Translations under genes and position numbers: made by a program
From: Odontesthes bonariensis
Lineage: Eukaryota > Chordata > Actinopteri > Atheriniformes > Atherinopsidae
Reading direction: 5' to 3'
NCBI RefSeq assembly: GCF_027942865.1
Contig: NC_134517.1
Location: 10,456,275-10,520,274, forward strand
DNA: 64,000 nucleotides
In this document: positions 1 to 12,192 of the stretch, one piece after another
Numbering within the stretch: position 1 is the stretch's first letter
Layout of the letters: each line of letters starts with the position of its first letter
Notes under the pieces: model-generated
Seen by the model: the letters and a program-made list of their open reading frames with translations, nothing else
Database searches by the model: none
What the model was told of the DNA's origin: nothing

Positions 1-1616
1 TAAAAAATTCATAAAAAATCATGTAGAATATAGCATATACTTTGATGTCTACAGTAGTAGATCAACCCTCATCTTATTTTGAAGCTCCCAGCTCCCTGAA
101 GTGACGTCGACGCAGCTTTAGCTGCAGAGAAGCTATCAGGCTTGTGTTGATAAAAATAAACTCCTGGACTATTTTCAAACTTCCAAATGCATCGTTTGGT
201 GAGTACAGACCATATTTGTACTACTGTAGAAGTTTGGTGTCATGGCATGTGATTTTAGTGTGGTAATTTTGGAGATACGGACCAGGATCCATTAACCCTT
301 GTACGAAGCTATTCGGGATAACTCAGTAACTCAGCTGATGTTCAGCCAATATCGATAAAACTGCGGGTGGGCTACTTGGCTGGATGTCACGGTTCAAATG
401 ACCCCAGGTTGAATCTACTCCGGAGTATCACTTTAAAGGTGACAAGGTTAACTTTTAAAATGTATAATTCATCCTAAGGACCTTACATTTAAAGCACTGC
501 TCCACTAAAGATTTTCCTGTTTGGCAGGGCTATGAGTAGAAGTCATGAACAACCCACATCAGTCAGACAATTAAGAAAAATGACAGATATTTGTTTTCTG
601 TAAGCCTTGAAAGTATTCAACAAAGACATATTATTGACAGAAGACCAAAAGCAGTTCAGTCTTTTTACTTGGTTTTTTTTTCACATAATACAATAAATAA
701 TTAACTGGATTCAATTAATTCCTTGAGGTCACATTTTGCTGTTCATGGTGAACTGCTGGACATGGTGAAAGAAGCGCAGAATTCACAGGGACACTACAAT
801 GAATATTTACAGCGAAAGCATTTATTTAATGGATAAATGTCTTTTTGCCAGTTGTGTTAGCAGCTGGTGACTCAACATTTTCTTTGTGATTTTCATGTTC
901 ATGTCTCAATTACTTTGCACAGAATACCTGTTTAACAGGAGGTGGCTGATTGGACATTCATCCTCAGTTTATTGTCAGCCCTTCATTGTCAGGATAATGG
1001 CATCTGGGTTGTGCGCAACACCAATATCTTTGTCCCTCTTTATTAGCTTTACTTGAGCACAACCTTGCAAAACAAGACAATACAAGCCAGTGTTTCAGTC
1101 TTTGACACTGCACACGTCATTGGCATTGGCATTATGCATTCTCATGCTCCTACCCTGACTATGACAACTGAATTCCTTGCTGGTAACCTTTACCCTAGAT
1201 GCAATATGATCCTAAAACTTGGTTTTGGACATCGTCGTTTCTGGATCTCAGAATTACAGAAAAACAAGACCACAAAAACGCATGAGGCATTTGCACAGAA
1301 GGGTCCTCGCCCCAGAAACAAATAACAGCTGGCTTTGTTAGAGCAACAAGCTTTTCTTATACAACTCATCCCTGAGTTACCTGCAAAGAAAGTGAAGATC
1401 CTGCTTGATCACCTGACAAGGTGGTCGGTGTGACATGGAAAACATTCAGTCATTAGAAAAAGGCATCGAGCCAGACACAGATCCACAACTTTAAATCCTA
1501 AGTGAACAACTTTGTTCTGTGGATCAAACATACCAGAGAGAATTTAGAAATACAATATGGTACACTATAACTGTGACAGGTAAAGTTGCCTCTTGGACAC
1601 AAAATGGGGCAATGTT
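1..1616. other. Non-coding stretch, no gene recognised
   Basis: AT-rich sequence with no exon, RNA gene or repeat that I can name. The short reading frames here have no recognisable domain and no splice-site support. Confidence 0.4.
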
Positions 1617-1620
1617 TTAA

Positions 1621-2536
1621 AGGAAAACTCTGGGGTATTTGAAGCGCAATCCCATTGCTAGAGGTTGTCAAATACTGATATTAGGACACAGACGGGTGCA
1701 AATTGGCGCTCCCTGTGTGGAGATAGCGCTGTTTGCGCAGCCTGTCATGCAAGGCTAATACGTGGTGGCTAGGGGCAAGCGCTAACCCTTCCACGTAAAA
1801 CAACAACTTGCACACTGCAGAAACGTCACACCACTTTATAAACCATCCGACAATAAAGTCACAAGCCTTACCATCAAAACCATATGCATGGTTCTCACAT
1901 TACTGGCATGGGGACGTTACAAAACAACTTTATAAACAGCATGTCACTTACCGGTTGTTGGTATGCTCGCGCATGTGAAAGCCCAAAAGAGTCGATGGAC
2001 GATAATCCCATATACAAAACAATTATCTTCTCTAGAAAAACTGCGTTCAAGTATTTAAAACATTACAACAATATTACTGGGCATGTATTGTAATGTTTTA
2101 AATACTTGAACGCAGTTTTTCTAGTGAAGATTAATTGTTTTGTATATGGGATTATCGTCCATCGACTCTTTTGGGCTTTCACATGCGCGAGCCTACAACT
2201 AACCGGTGAGTTACATGCTGTTTATAAAGTTGTTTTGTAACGTCCCTATGCCAGTAATGTGAGAACCATGCATATGGTTTTGATGGTAAGGCTTGTGACT
2301 TTATTGTCGGATGGTTTATAAAGTGGTGTGACGTTTCTGCTGTGTGCAAGTTGTTGTTTTACGTGGAAGGGTTAGCGCTTGCCCCTAGCCACCACGTATT
2401 AGCCTCGCATGACAGGCTGCGCGAACAGCGCGATCTCCACACAGGGAGCGCCGATTTGCACCTGTCTGTGTCCTACTATCAGTATTTGACAACCTCTAGC
2501 AATGGGATTGCGCTTCAAATGCCCCGGAGTTTTCCT
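1621..2536. mobile_element. Palindromic (foldback) MITE, TTAA-flanked
   Basis: Two arms of about 448 bp (1621-2068 and 2088-2536) are near-perfect reverse complements, separated by a loop of about 19 bp. The outer ends are AGGAAAACTC and the complementary GAGTTTTCCT, each bordered by TTAA (1617-1620 and 2537-2540). No transposase is present, so this is a non-autonomous element. TTAA flanks suit a piggyBac-type target duplication, but a TAA or TA target cannot be excluded. Reading frames inside it are by-products of the palindrome. Confidence 0.88.
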
Positions 2537-2540
2537 TTAA

Positions 2541-3430
2541 CTACAATACCACTGTGTTCATGGTAGAGACACATTGAGCCAAAACAAAACTATTGTTGCA
2601 CACCGTCCCCTGAACTAAAGAGAGCCAGAGGGTGGTGTCCAGAGTGGAGCACAATAGGAGCAGTTAAAGAACGAAAGAAACAAATACTTCAATGGGAGGC
2701 AGGCTGTGAAGAAACTGAAGAGAGACTAGACTAAACCAGCAACTGGACTGGGATTTCTGGGGAAAAGGGTGAACAATGTGGTTATTTACGGTGGAGTACC
2801 ATAGTGAATTCCCTCCTTAATGTGTTGGGAATCTGTTGACAACAGCTGGGGCTGCAAGAGAAAAACAGCTGGTTGGGGAAGGAGCAGAAAAAAATTCTTG
2901 TTGGCTCAACAGAAGAGGGAGGACACCAGATGGAAGTATGAAAGAGGGAGGCAGTGACTGGCGATCCCGGCCCCTCTCCAGGCAAATAATTGGTACTGTT
3001 AGCTGTGCCTGTTTAGAAGTGAAAACTCAACAGTGAGGAGTTGACACCATTTAAAAAAAATAGAGTCCAACTGTTTAATGGTTCCTTATACAGCCAAGCT
3101 TGGATCCCACTGTTTAAAAGCTGGCAGCTGTTTTGTTGCCTGAGAAAAGAGAAGAAACATTCTGGAAGAGAACACAGCTGTTACTATAAATCTATTTCTA
3201 TGTTTGTCTAAACAACCATTCCCTTCTTTCTGGCAGGCTTACAAAAAATCCTCACCACATGTGCGTAGATGGAAGAATAAATGTTTTAGCCAGCAGGAAC
3301 AAACAGTGTTAGTCAGCTGATGAGGCCAAGTTTGCTCACACAGCTCAGACGTTAGGATGCAAGGTTTGGTGTCTTTCATATTTAGTTCTGAAGTCACTGA
3401 CCAGCTCCTTCAGTTACAGGCTCCTTCACC
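2541..3430. other. Non-coding stretch, no gene recognised
   Basis: No exon or named repeat recognised. Short purine-rich runs only. Confidence 0.35.
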
Positions 3431-3435
3431 CAAAG

Positions 3436-3806
3436 TGTGTGACAGAGAGGTATCGCAAGTCTTTTGTTTCTGCTTGCAGTCCCACTGTACAATCAGCTCT
3501 GCTCCCAGTAACCCCCCTAAATGCCAACTCATTCACTAACTACACTTTACAGAGATACATACGGTTTCTACATACATATATACTCTTTAAATACATACGG
3601 TTGACACTTGTACTGTTTATGTACATAACAGACAGTTTGCTATATTATTGTCCGTACATACTGGTCATAATCTTGTAAGTATTCCTTGTTGGAGTGCCCT
3701 TTTGGCTTTCTATCTTGATTTCCATTTGCCTATTCCCTGCTATAATGTATCTAATGCTGCAACAATGTGAATTTCCCTGCTGTGGGACAAATAAACGTTT
3801 ATCTTA
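3436..3806 (+). mobile_element. Rex1/CR1-type LINE 3' end
   Basis: The first part encodes the end of a reverse-transcriptase ORF (DRYRKSF-like, then SACSPTVQSALLP). An AT-rich 3' UTR follows, ending in the fish LINE tail pattern GTGAATTTCCC...GTGGGACAAATAAA near 3768-3794. The element is 5'-truncated with only the 3' end left. Confidence 0.6.
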
Positions 3807-4528
3807 TGTCAGTGTGCCAAACCACCAGATCCTCCCTTGTAACCACATGTGACATTAGGAAAGAAAATTTCAGAATTGTTTTAATGTGGTCACAATTCTT
3901 CATTCCACAGTGTTACAGCGATATGAATGCAAATGATGAGCAATACTTACACAGATTAAGCGTCATCTTCCTGCAAAGAGTCACAGCCCATCAAACAGCA
4001 ACACCACTTCCAGCGTTTTGCAGCACTGTCCTGATAAAGCTAGAATGAGAATAATCATTGATTCTACATAGCTATGTTTCTATAATTCAAATCGTAATCC
4101 AAAACTATGAATTATTCAAACGAAAAACAATACCTGGATTTCTATAGCTGTTTTTGACTTAGATTTAGAAGATGTGAATAATAAAAAGGTGAATCAAAAT
4201 AACTTTTATAATAATAACACAACTTTTACTAATGTATGAGAATGTTAATATGATCACTTGAGATGCTTTTTGCCGCTTTCAAAAAACCGTTGTGCATGAG
4301 GGGTAATGGAAACAAATTTGCGAAGTGTTCCTGACTTTGGATAGATTGAAATGAGGTGACTCAGCAGCTGTTTCCAGTCCGTATTGAGCACCAATGAAGT
4401 CACTTGACTGACCAGCATTTTCCTGGATAGCCTATGATATAATATCCCAGGTATTGTAAGAGATGAAAATAATTCATGAAAAGGAGTTCCGTCCATTTTC
4501 CTCTTGTGGATGTTGAGGATAACCTCAC
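3807..4528. other. Non-coding stretch, no gene recognised
   Basis: AT-rich sequence. I see no exon, RNA gene or clear repeat in it. Confidence 0.35.
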
Positions 4529-4532
4529 TTAA

Positions 4533-4898
4533 AGGTGGGGTCTGAGATCTTGGAAAAACGGTTCCTGCAAGCTATATTTTACACACAACCTTGCCTCTCC
4601 CTTCAGCCCACCCCTCGAAACCACGCCTTCAAAACACATGAACGAGTCACGAGTCTGTGAACGCGCAGGGGGAGGGGTGAGGGGGGCTGAAGATTGATTG
4701 GCATGTCAGAATCCAATAGAAGTAACTCTCATCATTACTTCTATTGGTCAGACATTTCCTCTTGCTACACCCTCTACAATGGACTAAAAGATACATTTTT
4801 TCCCCAAACATTCTATTTTAGTGGGTGCAATGGGGTCGTGAGGAGGTTTTCAGACAATATGATAAAAAATGCTCCAGAAAACATCTCATACCCCACCT
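4533..4898. mobile_element. MITE with terminal inverted repeats, TTAA-flanked
   Basis: The left end AGGTGGGGTCTGAGAT mirrors the right end ATCTCATACCCCACCT. TTAA lies directly outside both ends (4529-4532 and 4899-4902). It is about 366 bp long with no coding capacity, so it is a non-autonomous DNA element. A poly-A run follows at about 4905. Confidence 0.8.
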
Positions 4899-5089
4899 TT
4901 AACAAAAAAAAAAAAAAAAAAGAAAATTGTTACACCTCTGCTCAGCATACTTATCTGCGGCTGTTTAGGAGGTTGATTCAGATTTGCTTTGCAAGTCAAT
5001 GGAAACTATCCATTTGAGCTTGTGGAAAAAAAAAAATCCAACTAACAAGCCTGGAAACCAGGGGCATGCAAAGAAGAATAAGTCATTTT

Positions 5090-5092
5090 TGC

Positions 5093-5140
<48 letters not shown>
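5090..5140. repeat. Poly-A plus (AT)n microsatellite
   Basis: A run of A is followed by about 13 AT dinucleotides. Simple repeat. Confidence 0.9.
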
Positions 5141-5144
<4 letters not shown>

Positions 5145-5274
5145 GTATATTTTACATTAAAAGAAAAAAAATCACTTCCGATTATGACAAGTTTAAATCT
5201 GTTTTCAGATTTATTTGTTGTATTGAGGATTGCTGGCTGGCTTTTTAAATTCAGGAAATCACAGTGTTGGAGAC

Positions 5275-7152
5275 TAGGTTTTTTGCCAAACAATCAAAAC
5301 AATTAGACAAAACATTAACGCAACACAGACAAACAAGAAAACTAATCTGTGTCTAAAACCTAGAAATAACTCTGCCGTTATGTCACAATTTAATATTGTT
5401 AATTTAAAAATCCTAGAGGAAACAGTTCGGCATCTGAAATCAACCACTTGCACTCTGGACATAATACCATCCGACTTTTTAAAAACTGTTTTTACCTCAG
5501 TAGAAAGTGATCTCCTATGAATAGTTAACAGCTCACTGGCATCAGGCATTTTTCCCAAGTCACTAAAGACAGCTGCCATTAAGCCACTCCTAAAGAAGAG
5601 AACTCTAGACGCCTCTATGATGAACAACTACAGACCTGTCTCTAACCTCTCTTGTATATCCAAGATTATTGAGAAAGTTGTATTTAACCAGCTCGACGAC
5701 TTTCTGAATGAAAGTGGAAGTCTTGATAACTTTCAATCAGGCTTCAGACGTCATCACAGCACTGAAACAGCTCTGGTCAAAGTGTTAAACGACATTAGGT
5801 TGAATACTGATTCTGGTAATGTTTCAGTCCTGGTTCTGTTGGACCTCAGCGCTGCGTTTGATACTGTAGATCACAGAATCCTGTTGCACAGGCTGGAAAA
5901 CTGGGTTGGACTTTCTGGAGCGGTCCTTAACTGGTTCAGGTCCTACTTAGAAGGCCGGAGTTATTTTGTTACAATTGGCAGCTATGAATCTGAGCGAGTG
6001 GCCATGACTTGTGGAGTCCCCCAGGGGTCAATTCTTGGACCTCTTCTGTTTAACTTGTATATGCTCCCTTTGGGTCAGATATTGCAGAACTTTAACATCA
6101 ATTATCACAGTTATGCAGACGATACACAACTTTATGTGTCTCTGTCACTGGACGACTGCAGCCCAGCAGACGTACTGTGTCAGTGACTGGAGGAAGTAAA
6201 CACCTGGATGAGACAGAATTTTCTACAATTAAATGAAGACAAAACTGAGATCATTCTGTTTGGTAGCAAAGAGAAGAGGGTCAGCGTTGGTAAATATCTT
6301 GAGACTTGGGACCTTACAATCACTGACCAAGTTCGTAACCTCGGAGTGTTGATAGACTCAGATCTGACTTTCAGCAGCCACATCAAAGCTGTCACCAAGG
6401 CAGCTTTTTACCACCTCAGAAACATCAACAGAATTAAAGGTTTCCTCTCCCAAAAAGACCAGGAGAAACTCATCCATGCATTCATCTCCAGTAGACTCCA
6501 TTACTGTAATGCTCTTTTAACTGGACTTCCCAAAAAGAGCATTAAACATCTGCAGCTCATCCAGAACGCTGCTGCTAGAGTTTTAACCCGGACTAAGAGA
6601 TCTGAACACATCACAGCAGTTTTAAAATCTTTACACTGGCTTCCAGTCAGTCACAGAATAGACTTTAAAAGCTTGCTGATGGTTTACAAATCCCAGAACG
6701 GTTTAGGCCCAAAATACATCTGTGATTATGTTCAAAGAATATAAACCCAGCAGAGCTCTTAGATCCAAGGACTCAGGTCAGCTGGTCTGGTCCAGTCCAG
6801 AGTCCAGACTAAACATGGAGAAGCAGCATTTAGCTGTTATGCTGCAAATAAGTGGAACAAACTGCCAGTGGAGATTAAACTTTCACCAAATGTAGACATT
6901 TTTAAATCCAGGTTAAAGACATTTCTTTTCTCATGTGTCTATGCATGACATATCTTTTAACTTATCTAGACTGTTGCCTGTTTTTAAATTCATTTAAATG
7001 ATTTTATTTGTTTCTCTTTATATTCTTTTATGTATTTTTAATGCTTCTTGCACTCCGTGCTGCAATGCTTTTATTTTATGTAAAGCACTTTGAACTGTTT
7101 GTACATGAAATGTGCTATACAAATAAATTTGATTTGATTTGATTTGATTTAG
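5275..7152 (+). mobile_element. L2-like LINE, 5'-truncated
   Basis: The reverse transcriptase reads in one frame from about 5401 to 6744. Motifs in order: NNYRPVSNLS, LDLSAAFDTVDH, GVPQGSILGP, YADDTQLY (the catalytic YADD), LGVLIDSDL and the C-terminal LQLIQNAAARVLTRT block typical of jockey-group L2 elements in fish. The frame is broken by in-frame TGA codons at 5518 and 6184, which could be CpG decay of CGA. The 3' UTR ends in AATAAA and a (TTTGA)n tail at 7123-7150, which marks the true 3' end and + orientation. The endonuclease part is missing. It is an inactive copy. Confidence 0.88.
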
Positions 7153-8757
7153 GGCTCTTGGAAGCAGTTTTGCTCAAGAATACATTGTGGGTGACCCCTT
7201 GGCAGTAAAAATTGTGTGCTGGGTTGGTGTATTGGGGATTTATCATAATTTACCTTGTGAAGAGTGCAGACATTGTACTAAATGAGCACAATACTTTAAG
7301 AACTGTAGGATTTCAGTTCACATGGTTCATTTTCGCCCTGGAAAATAGAATTAACCTTCCAGTTCACACTCTGTTTCAGATGTCAAATGAAGTTGACATT
7401 GCACATTTTGGGTATGATGTAAGAGGAAATCCCGTGTCACGCACAAGAAATTGCTGACAGGCCAAAACAAAAAAAATGTAGTAAGGGTCAGTCCACCTCA
7501 ACCGTCAAAAGGATCTACCAAAATTGCATATTATCTGATATAATGACATAATGACATAAATTACTTTTATGATGACAATATGGCAACACTGGTGATCCAT
7601 TAATCTTAGATAGAAATAGATTTTCTGCTGCTGTAAAGACTCTCAATCAAAGCAAGAAAAAAGTACAGTGAGAGGAGTTGTTTTCAACACCAAAGTTGGA
7701 TATGGTTATTTTAAAAGTAACTGATCACATTACTATATTGCTGGTATTGAAAAGTATCAGTATGTAACTTACATCATTCAATTTATTCAGCTTGCAGGAG
7801 ATTCTCCAAATTTGAAGTTGAGCTCCTTGCAGCTGATATTTTCCCCACACACAATCTGTATTTCACTGCGATGTTGTTCTTGTCCTTTTTAAGAGCACCA
7901 AAGGGAACTATAATGTCACCATTTCTATTCCCTTTCTCATATAAGACTTTCAAAACAATTCAGAGTCTTGTCATCAACAAAATAACCTAGATGACTCTCT
8001 TGTGGGTTGTTTTAGTGGTGGACAGGAAGCTGAAAAAGGGGAACTGGTCAACCTTTTGTTGAATGGTATTGGAACACTCCACATCAGGCTGTGACCCGCG
8101 ATTAGGTCATCCAACTTCGCCTACATCTGACTCTGCTCAAATCCAATTCCACCTACATCCAATTGGTCAGGAATAGGGGTTAGGTATTAGGAGTTTAAGA
8201 GTTACCAAAGTAAAGTGATAACCTACTTGGATGTGCTCAAAGTTGGTCCAATACCACAGGTCGCAGCAAGAGGCTACTTGAATAATCACCCCGCATTAAA
8301 CATGACAGAGGAGATAATTTTAGATTTCAGAAGGAGTGGGAATAAGATGAGGATGGGGCTCTGCTGACCTTTACTAGGGACGTTGTGAGTCGGTGGGGGG
8401 AGTCGGGGAGCTTGAATGTGGGGCCTTTCATTTCTGGGGCTGAGGTTGTCGAGGTGGTCAAAAAAGCTCCTCTGTGGATGAGGTTAAAAATGATTCTTAA
8501 AAATGGCTACATTACTGATTATTACTTGTATATAGGAAATAATGCATAATGTTACTCATGACAATGAGAAAGTGATCAGATGAAAGTAATTGATTTGTAA
8601 TGAGCTACCCCCACTACTGTTTGCCACCACTGCCAATGAAAGAAAATGGATCTGACATAAAAAAAGGTTTATGGAAAGTTCTAACGTATTACATGTTTTA
8701 AAATATGTTACAGTGAGAGATAAATTGGATGAAATCACAGATGGAAATGTTTTGTGA
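7153..8757. other. Non-coding stretch, no gene recognised
   Basis: No coding or RNA feature recognised, and no clear repeat boundaries. Confidence 0.35.
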
Positions 8758-9230
8758 TTATAAAGGTGTTACAGCTGATATAAGGAATGCAACATCCATA
8801 CCTTTGCAACTTTTTGCAAAGTAAGAATGCTTTTATTTACCAGACAATCAAAGTTGTGGCTCACATGGACCTATTTTCCTCAGGAACACACACTCCAATT
8901 ACTTGATAGCATTAGTATAAATAATTCGGTTTTTTTTTTGTTGTAATATTTTTTTAACTTTCACTTCCTCCGTTCTGCCAATTAAATCATTACACAGTCA
9001 GCACAGTTATGCTGAGTGTCCCATACCTTTTGTCATCTGACCAAATAAGACAAATGGCCATGTCATTATTCAAGCAAGGGTCGTTTAGTGCTAGAAATGG
9101 AACTATATTTTCCCTCTAAAATCATAAAAGACCTGTTCCGTTGTCCTGTAGTGTAAAACATGACTAACAGAAACATTTGATGCTTAATGTCAAACTTTGG
9201 GGTAGAGAACTTCTCAGCTCTATCTCCCTA
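8758..9230. repeat. Degenerate direct repeat, copy 1
   Basis: This segment matches 9843-10303 in order along its whole length. Shared blocks include AAAGGTGTTACAGCT, TTTGCAACTTT, TTTATTTACCAGACAAT, ACACAGTCAGCACAG, TATTCAAGCAAGGG and TTTAGTGCTAGAAAT. It has no coding potential, and the family is not recognised. Confidence 0.75.
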
Positions 9231-9842
9231 TTTTTTGCAGGCTGAAAGAGAAGATTCTCTATTTTACACAGCCAATAGGAACTTCAGCCAACGAAAAAGA
9301 GCTATCATTTTGTTTCAGCCTTTACAACTGTCCATTTGGCACTGGACTGTAAAGTGAGTTTAAAAGAACAAAGTCAGACTTCCTTTGGGGGAGTTTTTAT
9401 GCTACTCCTCACACAAAAGCTATACTTCAGGCTAGACAGGCTGTAAAGAGAGTTGAAAAAAAGGCCATTAACTAGAGGTCGTTGTGTCTGTTTGCACCAT
9501 CCAAAAGTCCAATTCATTGTAATCTTATTTTCTGCAAATGAGTACAAGAGTTTATTTTACAAACAAACAATTTTGCTCAGTGAATACCCAGTTATTCACT
9601 CCAAATATCATGATACCACATGATGTTCTAAACCTAAAAAGATTGCATGTGCCAAGCCAAGTTTGTCATAAAATCCAGAGCATGAAGCTAATTTGTTTCA
9701 TTGCGAGAAGCCAATGTTTTTTTTGAGTGCATTAGACACCCTGATGTCATCTCCAGATATAAAAGTTTTCTAAAGACTCTTTTGAACATACATGTGAGTT
9801 TCAAATGTTTAAATCACAGTTACTGATGAAAATGTTGGTGCC

Positions 9843-10303
9843 AATAAAAGGTGTTACAGCTAACATAAGGAACACACCATCTGTTCCTTTGCAACTTTAT
9901 GCAAAGTAAGAGTGTTTTTATTTACCAGACAATGAAGGTCTCAAAACTGCGGCTTACAAGGACCCATTTTTCTCACGAACACAGGCTCAATTTACTTGGT
10001 AGCATTAGAATAAATATGATTTTTCTTTTTTTTGTTGTTGGTTATTCTGTTTGGATTTTCAGTACCTCTGTTCTTCCAATTAAAACATTACACAGTCAGC
10101 ACAGGTATCCCAAACCTGTTGTTACCTGACCACTATCAGACAGAGGATCATGTCTTTATTCAAGCAAGGGGCCTTTAGTGCTAGAAATTCAACTGCATTT
10201 TCCCCTCTAAAAATCATAAAAGGCCGGTTCTATAAGCCAGAAATGAACATTTAATGCTTGATGTCAAACCTTGGGGTAGAGAACATCTCAGCTCCATCTA
10301 CAA
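9843..10303. repeat. Degenerate direct repeat, copy 2
   Basis: Second copy of the 8758-9230 segment in the same orientation, about 1.08 kb away, with many substitutions and small indels. The match continues into the block TTGGGGTAGAGAAC. It could be an old local duplication or two insertions of an unnamed element. Confidence 0.75.
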
Positions 10304-10404
10304 ATCTCTGATGTTCATGTGTGAAAATGGCTTAATAGCTGACTATTTTGGGTAAAATGCCACTGACTTCCATAATCAAACCACACAAAAAAAATTAGGG
10401 CGAG

Positions 10405-10910
10405 GCAAGGCATCTTTATTTATATAGCACATTTCATACTACAGGAACTCAATGTGCTTTACATAAAGACAAGGCATTTAAAAGAAAATTAAAACACAGT
10501 TAAAAGCAATCAAAGAAGAGGGGGCAAAATAAAAATATAAAAAATAATCATTAATTAATTAATTTAAAAGTGAAGAGTGCAGATAAAATACTTTCAGGTG
10601 TCATATGCACAGCTAAATAGAACTGTTTTCAGCCTGGATTTAAACATTGTCAGAGTTGAGGCCTGGCTCACATCTTCTGGAAGAGCTGTTTTAAAGATAC
10701 AGAATTGCAGAAGTGTGCTAGGTCTGGCACAAACCCTGAGAAAACCCAAAATTATAACGTGTACCACAATTTACAACAGTGCAAACATCAAGTCTGGATA
10801 TGATGAACAATATTTCTGTCCCAACTCCATGTTAACTTGTTCAGATCACAACGGTAATATCGCCTCAACAGAACCTGTTGTGGAGCAGTTTAGGTTTTCA
10901 GATTACTGAT
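10405..10910 (-). mobile_element. L2-like LINE 3' remnant
   Basis: Read on the - strand, it has the end of an L2-type ORF followed by a 3' UTR. The motif AATGTGCTTTACATAAA with TTTATTTATATAGCAC at 10410-10460 is the reverse of the usual 'tatataaat...aaagcacttt' 3' end of fish L2 copies. Heavily decayed. Confidence 0.55.
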
Positions 10911-11048
10911 CAGAATAAAGTACTATAAAATTTCCCTGATTTCCATTTATCTCTCAGAGAGCAAATCATACTGAAATAACATTTCAGTATTGTCAGGCAA
11001 ACGATAGCATGTGGTTAATAAGAACATTGGATTATCATGACATCAGTA

Positions 11049-11180
11049 TCGTATTTTCCAGACTATAAACCGCTCCGGAGTATAAATCGCATCAGTCAAA
11101 AAATGCGTCATGAAGAGGACAAAAAAAACATATAAGTCACACTTATTTAGAAATTTATTTCACAAAATCCAAGACAAAGA
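11049..11180. repeat. Truncated interspersed repeat
   Basis: The sequence around 11052-11130 (CCAGACTATAAACCGCTCCGG, AAAAAATGCGTCATGAAGAGG) resembles a widely dispersed fish DNA repeat recalled from other genomes. Only one end is visible. The family name is uncertain. Confidence 0.35.
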
Positions 11181-11236
11181 ACAGACCTCGTCCATGTTGA
11201 TAATATGATCCGGTGACACGTTGTGTTCAGTGACCT

Positions 11237-12192
11237 GGGGTCACAAAGCAGGTTCAACCAACTCTGAGTCTATTCCTGATCTCTGAGTTGATCTACTCTG
11301 AGATAGAAAACCCTGAGTTTTCGGTTCCACAAACGCTGATTTGAATGAGTTTAATCAACTCTGAGTAGGTTCACCTTGAGTTTAGCGGGTGCACCTCAAC
11401 TTTAAAAAGCCAGCATCAATGGAGCCCCGATTCGACGAGTCACCTTGGCAACGGGGAAGAGGAGGGGCTACGTTTTTCACCAACCTCGAATTGGAAATCT
11501 TAATGCGCTCATACGGCAAATATAAATATTTGTTTGTCTTTTATGTCTTTTTTTCTTTTGTCCCAACACATTCTGATGGTGCCGCTCAAAAAGATAATTG
11601 TCTGTAAATGCAAAAATCTGTGCGCGGTCTGATAACCATCTCCGACAAATAATTATTTCTCTGCGCAATAATGCTGCTCCTTCATCCACGCGATCGTTGT
11701 CAAAAGGACATGCCATGTTCGTGAAAAAAGTCGCCTCCTACTGTGCCTAAAGGACTTCTAGAAGTAGAAGAACTCGCTCTGCTGACTGAATGAATGAGGA
11801 AATCAAATGGCGTGTGTGGCTGAAAGAGGGCTGAGACAGAGAGAAACTCGAGGTTTCTTGAATAAAACCTGGTCCCGACCAGGTTAGGTTCATAGAGTCT
11901 GTTACCACGGTAACTGACCGAGAGGTTAAGTTACCTCTCTTTGGCTACGGCTACACGGAAAGGAAACGAGTTTTTTTTTAAAACGGGTACGAAAATTCTT
12001 GCAACCACACGGCAACGCTGCGGTAAAGACTCAGGTCCAGACGAAAAGGGATGAAAACGATGAAACGATGCTGTTCACACGCCACTGTGTCACGCCACGC
12101 TGTGAGACAATAGAGAAGTCTCACAGCGTCAACGTTTCAGGGTCAACCAACTCAGAGTTTTCACTAAACCTGCTACGTGAAACGGACCTCTG
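11237..12192 (+). mobile_element. Harbinger-type element relic with Myb-like exon
   Basis: It shares both ends with the elements at 34808-36244 and 46717-48195. The left end has the CACAAAGCAGGTTCAAC block and the right end has AACCTGC-ACGTGAAACGGACC. An ORF segment from 11419 reads MEPRFDESPWQRGRGGATFF then TNLELEILMRSYGKYK, a Myb/SANT-like domain start known from PIF/Harbinger accessory proteins. The middle exons present in the other copies are deleted, so it is non-functional. A fragment of another MITE is inserted at 11942-12138. Confidence 0.7.
11942..12138 (-). mobile_element. Half-copy of the 21709-22111 MITE
   Basis: This stretch (GGCTACGGCTACACGG, AAAACGGGTACGAAAATTCT, GACTCAGGTCCAGACGAAAA and so on) is the reverse complement of the right half of the element at 21709-22111. 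It keeps one terminal repeat and loses the other, with a small internal deletion. It sits inside the Harbinger relic. Confidence 0.75.

Noticed and set aside
1053-1325. A 90-residue frame ending in HRRFWISELQKNKTTKTHEA
   Set aside because: It begins at a non-ATG codon, has no recognisable domain and no splice support.
1884-2566. Reading frames of about 70 residues in the palindrome
   Set aside because: They are mirror products of the inverted repeat, with no domain and no splice or codon support.
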